A stretch of 64,000 bases of DNA from Sipunculus nudus (Eukaryota > Annelida > Sipuncula > Golfingiida > Sipunculidae): contig CM049309.1 in assembly GCA_026874595.1 (NCBI GenBank), forward strand, positions 47,786,079-47,850,078, written 5' to 3'. Of the stretch, positions 1 to 11,700 are shown piece by piece (positions within the stretch are counted from its first letter, which is position 1; each line of letters opens with the position of its first letter). Under the pieces are notes generated by a model. The model saw only the letters and a program-made list of their open reading frames with translations. It was not told where the DNA came from and did no database searches. Made by a program: the position numbers and the translations under genes.

Positions 1-92
1 AGTTTAAGGCTTAACTGATAAAAATTTGTTCCATCTTGTATGTAAACCAAATTATAGAGAAAACTTTTGCTAAGCTTTGCTTTTTTAAAATA

Positions 93-1184
93 CAGTGAAA
101 CCTGTCTAAAGTGGACAGTCAAGGGACTCAATCATTTTGTCCTTAATATTGAGGTGTCCTTATTAGGCAGGTTGACCTTGGTTGATAACTGAAAGATATT
201 AAATAAAGACAACGAACAGCTGGAAGAATGTGTTTATTGTATTATATCAGGTTTCATGCACATGTACAACTGATCATGCATACATCATGCATTCAATAGT
301 CATGGAGGCATTGTCTAAACTATCCTGTTTAGCAGCCCCAATGGGATAATCTCAAAAATAATGACGACGTTGATAATGCGACGATTGTAATGGCTACGAA
401 CTTGGGAACATTCTTTTTTATAGGTGAATGTAGCTTTAGCCTTAAATAAACTTTCTTTGATGGTGGTGTTGGTTTGATTTGCTTTGATGTTTATGGCACC
501 CGAGATGAAAGGAGACCCGAGGAGCTTGTGCACGGCGGCACGATACGCCTAACTATGGAGCGAGCACATGGTTGACACTGAGCAGATCAGTCTGAGATAT
601 ATTGAGCAAAACTAATTAAATTATATAAAACAGCCTGCTACAACAAAGGGGCTAGTTTACAGTAAGATATTGCATGGTGAAATCAGGGACGCAAGGGTTA
701 TCGGCAGCCGTTTAATCATTTTAATGACCCAACATTTGAGCAAATAATATGCAGCTTCGCAACGTGTGAATGATCAACCGTAAAATAAAGTGACAGGATG
801 TTTACCGTTTCACCCTTGCTGTGTTTATCCTATGAGCACATCACACCGTATCTTGAACACCTACACGCATTACTGGGGATTGCTCAATCCTTTGTGTTCT
901 AGTCCCGGGAACAACAGTAACGGTGGCCTTTGATGTTGTCCGGGGGGAGTGATCAGTGTCCGTCAGAGATGGCGTATCATGTCCGTATTTGTCAGGTTCA
1001 TTCACTCTTAGAATGTTAGTTTGAGTTCAAATCCGCTGTCCGTTGTCCGCAGTAATAAGGTCCCCGCCTTATAGAGGTTCCGCTTATACATAACAAATAG
1101 GGAATTTTGAAGGGACTTAACTATGTTGTCCGTTATAGCCAGTTGTCCGCCTTAGTGAGGTGTCTGTTAGACCAGTTTTCACTG
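93..1184. mobile_element. Non-autonomous pogo/Tc1-mariner-like DNA element
   Basis: Inverted ends: the left end reads CAGTGAAACCTGTCTAA and the right end, reverse-complemented, reads CAGTGAAAACTGGTCTAA. A TA dinucleotide flanks each end (91-92 and 1185-1186), as expected for TA target duplication in the pogo/Tc1-mariner group. No transposase is recognisable in the 1.1 kb interior. A 72-codon open stretch on the minus strand (315-533) matches nothing I know. Superfamily is inferred from the CAGT terminus and TA site only. Confidence 0.6.
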
Positions 1185-1234
1185 TATTGACACTTTTTCT
1201 TGTATTGTTGAGATCTCTGGGTGATAGCATCCAT

Positions 1235-1935
1235 TTATTCTGTATTGCCAAGAAAAGTTTGTATTGGTGCTATGACAATATGCTGTTGTGTGACAACATA
1301 ATGTGGTTTGACAGCATGGTTGGAGTAGTGTGACAGCATGGATGTGGTGTGACAGCATAGTTGGGGTGATGTGAAAGTATGGTATGCTATAAGAGCATGT
1401 TTGGAGTGATGTGACAACATGGTGTGGTGCGACAGCATGGTTGGGGTCGGTATGACAATATGGATGTGGTGTAACAACAGTGTTGGGATGGTGTGACAAA
1501 ATGGATGTGGTGTAGCAGCATTGTTGGGGTGGTATGACTGCATAATTAGGGTGATGTGACAGCATGTGTTGTGAGAACATGGTTGGTGTGACAACATGGT
1601 GTGGTATGACAGCATGGTTGGGGTGGTAGGACAATATGGATGTGGTGTGACAACATTATGGGGATGGTGTGACAACATAGATGTGGTGTGACAACATGGT
1701 TGGGGTGGTATGACAATATAGATGTGGTGTGACAACATTGTTGGGATGGTGTGACAACATGGATGTGGTGTGACAACATGGTTGGGGTGGTGTAAAAATT
1801 ATGATTGGGGTGATATGACTACATGGTGTATTGTGGTAGCATGGTGTGGTATGAGAGCATATGATGTGATATGAAAGCATGGTATGGTGTGATATTACCG
1901 GTACCACATGGTCACATGGTAATTTTTGTATAATA
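1235..1935. repeat. GT-rich minisatellite, about 21 bp subunits in a 42-43 bp higher-order unit
   Basis: About 700 bp of imperfect head-to-tail copies of two related subunits, roughly GTGTGACAACATGGTTGGG and GTATGACAATATGGATGTG. The array lacks stop codons in several minus-strand frames, so it shows His/Pro/Thr/Ser-rich open frames of 77 to 167 codons. These are a by-product of the repeat and not a gene. It lies in a FER intron. Confidence 0.85.
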
Positions 1936-3659
1936 TGAAACATCAAATTAACAACCATTTAAATACAAAGTGAGAGATTTTGATAGCAAATCTTGATATT
2001 TCAACCACTGCCTTGTGGTTAAGTATATTTCTTAGGAATTAAAAGTGGTCAGTTTCAAATGCAAATTTGTTATCAATGGTGTAAACCTTGGATTTGATTT
2101 CTAAATAAATACACTGAAGATAAGGTCAACAAATGCACACAATACATGATGCTGCATTTAGTAATAAGCAGTTAGTGAAGAAATTTCTCAACATTTCCCT
2201 TAATAACCTTAATCAAATTACACTAAAATCAAGCCATTATAATATCACCAAACATTAATAATATCACGACACAGAAACAAAGGTGCAACTGATTCATCAA
2301 AGTAACAAGGGCCCATTACCTTCACAGAGGGCTCTATAAGGTAAAATTTAGTGGACAAATGACTGTTACTCAGTGCAAAACATAACCTTAAATTGTCTTG
2401 TGGTTTATTCAGGTATATCATTCATGTGACATCTAAACAACTTTGTAACCTGTATAATTTATTGGAAGGCTGCTGAGATGACATTAGAAACTTTTGATGA
2501 AAAGAAACCTCTGAAAAGCAAATATAGCATTTTCCATCTATTCTATATTTCAAACCAACTGCAAACCATATCATTTCCAATTATGGGAATACATTCATGG
2601 TTCATATGATTGATCAGTTCAAATCATATGGGGGGGGGGGGGGGGGGGGGGGGGAGTTGCTTGCGCAAACCCAGAGACAAGATTTTTTTCATTTTATCTC
2701 CCCTTTTTTCTTGTGCCTGTGTTTGCAACATATATCCAACAGAGCAGATATCGTAAAACTGATCTTTAGTCAAAGGATTTGTTACAGGGGCAGTTTTTCA
2801 ATTAATATTTTAATTTTAGATGTAATGTTCCAGATAATGATCAGAGGAAGCTTTCCAAGGTCACTAGGTGATTGGAGACATTTAGTTCTACCAGTGAATG
2901 GAACCCCCATACAAACTAACCAAAGGGGATGTAATTTAAGGGAATTCATGAACATTCCAGGATATTTTCAAATATTAATAATTTCCCAGTAAATACAAGA
3001 AGTGTAGGATACTGCAGCTGTATATCTTATTCAATATTTGTCATCATCTGTTCCCTTTACATCTGATTCAACCATGATGATACATTAGTCTAGCCATGTC
3101 AACACATACCCAGGCTGTATTTATGGACTAGCTGCAGTTAATATGCCACCAGACTTCTACATTTACTGGCAAATTATAAAAGGTCAAGAAGAACTTGGTA
3201 GAGATTCAAGGGGACACCCTCCACAGATCTTACCCTTGTGAAATCAGAAACAGTGCGGGAGCATATGTTTTGTTAGTTTGAATTATCCATGGTTACTCTA
3301 AACTGAGATTCATAGCATTTTTAGTACAGTACTACATCATCCAAAACATGTTTTGAGTAAAATTTTATTATGTTCAGCCCAATTCAGTTATTGGTGTTGA
3401 TAATTTACAAACAATAGTTAATTGCTATTTATACATCATATTGTTTGTAAATTAAAAAAGAAAGAAAAAATTTTCACAGGATTAAACTATAATGCTTTTC
3501 ATGTACACAGTCAAAGCCTTACTTTTCACAGGCTTGCAATGTGCATAAGTTTTCAATTTTCAACTCTATGTCTGACCTTAAATCATATAACACCAGGAAC
3601 CTTCTGGACTGGATATGTGTCCTTTCCCAACAAAAGAGTAACTTGCAGTTTAATATTAT
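1936..3659. other. FER intron, no gene seen
   Basis: AT-rich intronic DNA. Nothing was recognised except the G homopolymer at 2630-2654. A 131-codon open frame (2597-2992) only reads through that homopolymer and has no recognisable content. Confidence 0.6.
2630..2654. repeat. 25-nt G homopolymer
   Basis: Uninterrupted run of 25 G on the plus strand, the longest of several G or C runs in this window. Its exact length may be unreliable in the assembly. Confidence 0.9.
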
Positions 3660-4530
3660 TTGGAACTAGGCAGATGAACAGATGCCCCCAATGCAAAAAT
3701 GGTTGTTAGTTGGGCCACCCAAATTCATATAAGCTGTAGAGCTATATAAGATCTATACTCATGCAAAATTTCCAGGCCTAAACATCAAAACAGTCCTGAG
3801 GTTTTAGCATGGACATCTGAATCATTAATGTGAATGTAGGTAGCCCCACCTGCCACAATATTGAGAAAGCTATCCAAGATGTATATTTGTGCAAAATTTT
3901 AGGAAGATAAGTCAAAGCACTGCTGAGATATGAGTGATTTTTTCCCATGGCAGACAAACAGATGGACGCTATGCAAAAAATTGTTGCAGGTGGCGCCACC
4001 TGTTTTGCTTTTGATAAAGAGATATGTGATTTCTATACACAAGCAAACTTTCAGGAAGATACGTCAAACAAATCCTGAGATATTAGCATTCAGGATGAAT
4101 ACGCATGTAAAATTTTAGATGGATAAGTCCAACCTGTGCAGAGATATGATTGATCTTAACCCAAGGCAGATGAACAGATGACGCTGTGCAAAAAAGGTTG
4201 CTAGTGGCACCACCATTTTTTTATATAAAGCTATCCAAGAACTACACTGGTGCAAAATTTCAGCCAAATTAGTAAAATGAGTCTGAAGATATGTGGGTTA
4301 ATGTGTTAAAACAGATGCACAGATGGACACACTGCAGAGAGGAAAGGTCAGAGGTCAACACAAAATGGTTAGGCACCAGTTCACATGTGACCTGATAATT
4401 GGGTCAAGTTTCGGTAAAATTAGTCCAAGGGTCTCAGAGGAGTTCTCTGGAAACTAATGTGGCGGTGGTGGAACCAGGTCAAAAACATGGTTTCTGCAAA
4501 AATTTGTTTTGGTGGATACAATAATTACAC
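3660..4530 (+). repeat. Dispersed repeat with about 150 bp internal units and the GGTGGCGCCACC palindrome (copy I)
   Basis: Degenerate tandem units carry the sequence pattern GCAAAATTTCAGG, a phrase like CCTGAGATATGAG, a GCAGACAAACAGATGGACGC-like stretch, and then GGTGGCGCCACC (perfect palindrome at 3989-4000). It ends in a tail (about 4340-4530) shared with the copy at 35.2-36.35 kb, including the phrases CAGTTCACATGTGACC and GAGGAGTTCTC and a TTTTGGTGGATACAAT-like end. No protein is encoded. The class of element is unknown. Confidence 0.7.
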
Positions 4531-5581
4531 TATTACATTTATATTTATTCTACTGTGGCAAAATCAGCAACATGAGCAAGAAATTATGTGTTATATTGGT
4601 CAGGCCTTAAGCAGAAGCAGAATTCCAAGTTTAATATAGCATGCATGTTTCATACATTTTCGGTAATCAGGGTCTGTCATGGAAGCTTTATTGTGAAAAT
4701 TACAAAAATAAATTATTACCATTCAGGAATTTTTTTAATAAAAGCCATCACTAATGTGTGTGCATGCATGATATTGTTTTCCGTAGTATGCAAATGAGAA
4801 AGCTCATAGTATACACTTCCATTTTATATGAACCTGTGACATGCTATGAACCACAAGCTGAGTTTTGATTGGCAGACGGCAGTTTGACACAGATAAGCAA
4901 GTTTGGAGGATATTCAGTGATTGAACATTTCTGGTTACCTTGGCAGACGCAGGTAATAGTGGGGGCTGAAATACATGCAACAGTAAACTCTACATGCAAT
5001 ATGATTATACAATAGATAAATATGACATAAGAACTATGAATTTCTTTTTAATAACTTTACTGGATGCATGCTCTACTGATATTAGAGGTTTATCTTTCAA
5101 AGGATATTACTGCTAGGTGACATGACAAAAGACAGTTAAAGATTCTGGAAATTAGGTCACTTTGACCTTTTTTGTATTGTCAAGTAGAAAGAAAGAGATT
5201 TCATCTATGGAAATCCATGCAGAAAACATGACAACTGTAGCCACAGTGTCACTTGAGGAGTACTCCACATTTCAAGAAAAGTAGGCACAGATACTGAAAC
5301 AACAATTCTAGAAGAGCAGATATTAGAATTTAATACTGGTGTTATCAAAATGTTAAGAAACTGTGAATGAGAAATAGTTAACAAAATAATAACAAATGTT
5401 TTGGTTAAATGTTGAAATTAATTATACTTTTACACTGGTTATGCAAAAGTGTTTTCACCTCTGAAAGAGTAGAGTTATGAAGTCCTAATCCACTTAAGAT
5501 TTATCACAAAGTCCATGTTATGATATAAACATATCATCTTAAATAATGGTTAATCACAAACACATTAAAAATTCCACTTAC
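4531..5581. other. FER intron, no gene seen
   Basis: AT-rich intronic sequence downstream of the last FER exon in the window. I found no further FER exon here. The SH2 and kinase exons must lie left of position 1. Confidence 0.55.
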
Positions 5582-5767
5582 AGAGACTCCCTGGTAATCA
5601 AACTTGTCAGATTTTTGTCTTGGCAGCGGCTGTACTCGTGCTTGAGGCTTTTCCTCTGGTTTACTGAAATCTCGATCAGGGACGTTTGGCGGGTGCTCTG
5701 GTTTCCGTTTAAACAACTTGCCAAAATTCTTCCCCATTGTAGAAGTACTTCCACTCGGTATATCAGT
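5582..5767 (-). CDS. FER: FER exon (basic Pro-rich linker before SH2; possible internal start)
   Basis: 62 codons, phase 0 at both ends, TDIPSGSTSTMGKNFGKLFK then RKPEHPPNVPDRDFSKPEEK and on to FDYQGVS. Acceptor TTTCAG, donor GTAAGT. It replaces the region between FX and SH2, which is poorly conserved in the family. It contains ACAATGG, a strong initiation context. The product from that ATG would start MGKNFGKLFKRK, with Gly2 followed by basic residues. Membership in FER rests on phase continuity and order, because the sequence itself is not diagnostic. Confidence 0.78.
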
Positions 5768-8700
5768 CTGAAAAGTAAAATGTATTACTACATCAAAAGA
5801 GATTTTGTTTTAGTTTTTCAATTAGCTATGAACTATGGTAACAAACACATCATGCTGGTCTTTGGTTAAATATACCCTGTAATGAAGCAGTTCTGACCGA
5901 TAACATCTCATCTGGTTCTTGTGTATATTTTTTGTAAAGATAACCCTGAATACTTGCTTAGAAAGACTAATAATATATTTTACTAAACAATATCTTATTA
6001 ACTAAAATCCATATTCAAATAAACTAAGAAATTAATGGTATACAAACCTATATTAAACAAATCAAAATAATGCCCTATTTCTGCAGGAATGTATCTTATG
6101 AAGAAACTTGTTTAACCAGGTGGTCATTTCACACGAGGTAGCCCTGATAATACCGAGCCATGTCTACACATGTCCCTGGTTTGTACTGGTATAAATAACT
6201 TTCCCATTATAAACATGGTAGGTTGATTGGTAATTACACTAGCCTAGTATTAAGGACACTGTTCATTAGTATCCTGCATGACTGGTCATCATAAAGATCT
6301 ACCATGAATGCAAAGGGCAAACTCTGCTAATTAGTCAATGTAAACTTTGGTAATTAAAATGTCTGTACCACTCTCCCTTCTGTGTAGTTTCTAAGATAGG
6401 ATTGTATAATCATCCAATTGAACAACAATTATTTCAGACATTTAGGTCACAGGTTGACCTGTATTGTTATTGTTACTTACATCAACAGTTCTGAATAAAG
6501 GTCATGGGTCAACCATATCTCTGTTTCTTTATCAATATTTTGTGTGTAAAAGATAATGATAATTGGTGAAAAAATAAGTTAGGAGACAAGGAACACTCGA
6601 TATCGAACAAAGGTCATAAACCAACCCTTAATCTGTCTAATTATCAATATTTTGTATGCAAAAGATAATGTATATTGTCAGAAAACAATTCAGTGACAAG
6701 GAACAGTTGATAACAAAACAGGGAATTAGGGATAATTTTTGGTTTGTTTTTGTCCCAGTCTTTGTACATGGATTAAAGGGGAGAGCTCTGCAGATGGTCT
6801 TGACATTGAGTAGACAAACATGGAAGTAGTTGGTCCTTTGGCAAAGAAGAGGTGACATGGTTTTTGAGTGTTATTTAATATCTTTTAAAATCAAACTTTC
6901 TGGTACTGGCAGAGGTGTGGGCTCTCTGAGTGCTATCTAAGTGGATATGCATATATGCCAGATCTTAACTGTGGATACCTATGGTTCAGCAAGATTGTAC
7001 TTGAGTCAATATTTGGTGAAAAAAATTTAAAAACAAGTACTTGCCCATTTCTGGAAATTTACTCCTCACAAGGTGACCCTAACAAAAGAGGTCACTGAAA
7101 GGTCAAAGGTCATTATAGTAATGAGGTTGCCTCAGAAGAACCATAAATGTGACCAAGAAAGAGCAGAGTAAAGTGGCCAGCAAACTTGGGCATTTTTCTT
7201 GTGATTTGGGTGCCTTGTGAAATCATCAAACAATGTCTGAAGAAATCACGACAACTCATAAAATCACGATCAAAGTAAGACAGCACAGACATCACATGAG
7301 AACACAGACAGTGACACAATGTGCTGAAATATACTGGAGGGGCTAAATATATCTCATGAAATCCAGCTTATACAGTAAAAAGTATACAGACAGCCATGAA
7401 AACACATGTTAATCTGGTGTCTTGTAAATGTTGCCTCTAATCACCTCCAGTTACTTACAACATACTTAGTGTCAGGGCACCTGACATCTGATGTTTCAAT
7501 TTTGTTACAATTACACAAAATCCTGTTCATCTTCTTACTTTGCTGCCTGAGTTTGACCCTGACAGGTCCTGGATATCGAGACCCACTGGTGGCTCTTCAT
7601 CTCCTAGAGCATTTAAAGGTTGGCTGACCATCTCCTCCAGTAACTTGTACTTTTCCTCGTGACATTTCAGTTCCTGGACTTCCCTCTGTAGGACAGCTAC
7701 CTTTCGTTTTAGAATCACAGCCCTGTAAAGTACAGGAAATATTTTCACAGTCCAGTAATATAACTACAGTTCATGAAGTATGCCCCCATAGGAAGAGTAA
7801 ACTTATAGGGGTTGATGAGTTCATTTCTATAACAATTTTTTTTTTATGGGGGGGGGGGGGGGGGTTCTAGATCCACAAAATGCAAAATAATCAATGAAAA
7901 CATTTCTAAATTATTAATTTTTCTCTTATTTTTCTTTTTTATCTGCCTGTTTTCATATTAGATAAAAAAAAAGGCAGATTTTCCAAAAATGACCTTTGAT
8001 CAGAGTAACAGTCACAGACTTGAACTTAATATTTCATGACCTGGGGAAGGCTTCTTGTGATAGCTAAGTGATGGCTAGGTGATTCAATCTCCAAAATACA
8101 GATACTGATGGGACGTTGCCCGTAGGAGAGATGTAACTATATTCAAGAATTAAGAGAATTCCATATACTCTTTTTACTGACCCCCTTAGTATCAGTGAAT
8201 GAGGGGTGTCCATAATAAAGTGGTGCATGAATGCAAATAAAAATACATTTTTCTGTATTACGTTGCATTAAATTAATTAATATAATACTTTATATTAAAT
8301 TTAAACACTATATTACATCATATGTCATATCATATTATATAAAATCATACCATTTAGAGAAATTTAAACTTTTGTGACTTTCATGACAAACAGGTTTTGC
8401 AGCCTATCCCTGTGTAAGGTAAAGACTTTTTAAGAAGGACACATGAAACACTTAATTTCTGCATTAGGTTTTTTCTTAAAAGTTAAATCAACTAATAAAC
8501 ATAAGATTCATATATGATATAAAATATATCATTAGGCAGACTGTTAATATTCATGCTCATTCTTTACCAGGATTAACTGATAAGTATTCGTCTAATTGTG
8601 CATGAAAACAAACAGTTAAAAGCTGACATTCATGCCATGTTTCTGTACACTTTTCTCGCCCTGATTCATTTGAACAAGAGCACTGCAAATGGTGCATAAT

Positions 8701-11700
8701 ACACCCATTGAATATCTTATGACCTCTGACCTCATAAAATATGCATGAATTTTGCTGAGAATGTTATTCATGTGAGAAATTGTATTGGTTAATATTTATA
8801 ATGAGTTCCATGAAAATCTATCAGATTTGTTGTAAGTAATCATTGCGCCACTAGTCTGGTGACCTCTGGCCTCATTAAACATGCATAGACTTTGCTGGAA
8901 TAAACCTTAAGCAAGATATTATATTGATTAATATTTCTTTTATTTTTATTTCAGTTTTATCAAAATGCATCATATTCCTGGTAAGTTATCACTGTGACAC
9001 CACAAGTAGCCTAGTCAAATGACCTCTGACCTTAATAAATATGTATAGATAATTTGCCCATTACTGAACTTGGGCCAGATAATCTGATCAGTAGTTACGG
9101 TTAGTTTTCTGAAAATCAAATAAAGCCTTGGTAAGTAATTGTGGTGACACTAAAAGTAAAAGGACAGACAGACAGAAAGACGGATGGACTGTGGGTATAC
9201 CATTATACCAAAAATGTAACAAAATCTGTTGCACACACAAATACCCTGATATCACAATTTTTAAGCCTAATGTCAAAATGCAGAGACTAAAAGAGCACAG
9301 GCATGATTCTTCTAGTTAAGATGGTTGAGGTTTTATTGAAATAAGTACATTAACAGGAACTTCTTCACACAGCATTATCTTTATGCAGTGAAAGTTGTCA
9401 CTGAGTCACACATACTTACTCTTTCCTATCATTTTCATCAGAGCGGCTCTCTAACTGTATCAATGACTCTTCAGTTTCTCGCAGATCACGTTCTTTATTT
9501 TCCCGTCTTGTCGCATAAATTTGACAGTTTTCTGTCATTTGGCTTTTACTGAAATATAAACAAAGTAAGTCCTAAGTAAATCAAATGTACATTTTACAGT
9601 ATATAGAATTTTAAAAAAGTATAATAATAGTTTTTGTATGAGGGAAAACAAATCAACATAAAACCTGTATTTTATGCCTACTAGTACTGAGCAAGAGGAT
9701 AAAATAAACTTACTTTTCATGTCTTTATTGTATCCAGATTTCAAACAATTATTTAATGATACAAATGACTGATTTTTTTTTTTATTTTTAAGGAGAACAA
9801 AAATACAGAATTTATCATTTACTAACTTCTGTATTCTACATGAAAAATTGTACTACTTTCAATTATATCCATTTTATACACACTATCTGACCCATGGAGA
9901 GTGCCACAATTAGTTACAATAACAATTTCTACAATCTCTAAAAAATAAACAAGTTTATATTTGTTAAATACACAAAAAGGGTTGCACTCTTATGATTCAA
10001 TACTTAGTATGATACATATAAATACTGTGGTTGCTGTTTGTTCATGAGGGTTTCAAATTCACAATATTTGCGAAAGCGGAATTATCATGAAATTAAAAGG
10101 TCTTATTGTTTAAGGCAAAGTTGAAAAGTATAAGGCTGACATTATGAATAACAAGAAAATTGGTGGAATTTATGTCCTCCGCTTCTGCTTCTTGTTGTCC
10201 CCTGCTTGACCTATAAATATGTTTTAGTTTTCATTGCCCCCTGAAGATGTCTCCACATGTCAATTTTTGGCTGCGAATGGGAACCAAAGGGGAATTTTTT
10301 TGTTTTGTTTTGAGCTGCTGATCATAAATTTTCAGACAGAAACTCCAAAACCAATCCCAACCAAGGTATGGATGAGAGCAATCACTGACAAGAATTTGAA
10401 TTAAAACTGAATAATATTAAGAAAAGTTATCGCAAGGAAATGAAAAACTGACGGATGGACAGACAGACAGACATACAAACAGCCAGAAAGACAGACAGAT
10501 GGACAGACAAACAAACCCAAATCAATGTCCCCTGTTCTTAGGAAGAGTGGGGCAATAATAGACTGTGTATGTTCAAAGATTGATATTTGAAATGATATCA
10601 AATCTTTCCAATGTTTTCCATAAAAAACAATGTTTTTGTCTATAAAATTTTGTGCTCATTATATTTGAAATAATTTTTTCACATTATTATGGTCATACTC
10701 TGTGTTAAGGTCTTTTGTATTGTGAGATCATTATAATGAAACCCTTGTGAAACAGAAAGAAGTGAAAATCGCCAAATTTTAACCCAGGAAATATGAAGCT
10801 AACCACAGTATGTTATTGTTTAGACTTAGCCAATGGTTTCTCTGTTCTATTAAGACAACACAGTCATAAAACTTATTTTCACTTGACCAAATGGTGCTAA
10901 TACTTTGAATGCTGGAAGTTAATTGCCATCACATAAACAAACAAGGGACCTATGGGTCACTGTGCTCAGCTGACGTTAACCTTGAAGGTAAAAATCTAAA
11001 ATAATATCAAATGGAGAAAGTGTAAGAGGAAGAGGTAATAAAGGCCATGGTTGGTTTATATGATTGGTTTGTATTGATGAGCAAGAAATTGTTGCAAATA
11101 ATATTTTGTGACCTGACCATGTGTTTCCTAATGTTGAAACTGAAGCATGTGAGCAATTTGTGAACAAATGATCTGTACAATTACCATGATCATTAGTTGG
11201 CTTTTCGATTAACTGTTGACATTTCAGTAGTTTACACATTTGTTCAATCGATCTTTTTTTTGTATAATATATATTATTAAATATATGTTTTTTTATGAAA
11301 TGTATAGTTGAAATATAACTAATTAACAACATAAAACATGGCAAACAAAGCCTGATCTCAAATTCTGCTGATGCAGGAAAATAATGAACAAATGTTTGTA
11401 ATAAATCCTCATTTTTTTATCACATCATTTTTTTTTTTTTTAAGTTTATATTTCTATACATTTTCAATATAACATATATATCTGAATATAAAAGTTGATT
11501 CATAATTCTCAATTGCATCATCATAAATCTCAATCTGGTCAGATAACACCACATCATGCATACAAATGTTTATTTATTTTTTACCACAAAAATATATCTT
11601 TTAAATCTGCAAAAAAATAAATATCTAAAAAAATACTTGATTTAGATTTCACAATTTTTAATGTGTCTTTATTTTTCATAATGTGCTTCATATTTTATCA

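Noticed and set aside
1010-1045. GAGTTCAAATCCGC, considered as a tRNA B-box
   Set aside because: It lies inside the pogo-like element, has no A-box upstream and no cloverleaf can be drawn.
1179-1958. Overlapping minus-strand open frames of 77-167 codons, His/Pro-rich
   Set aside because: They are produced by a minisatellite lacking stops in several frames at once, with no splice or domain evidence.
2597-2992. 131-codon plus-strand open frame
   Set aside because: It runs through a 25-G homopolymer (polyglycine) and has no recognisable domain or conserved motif.
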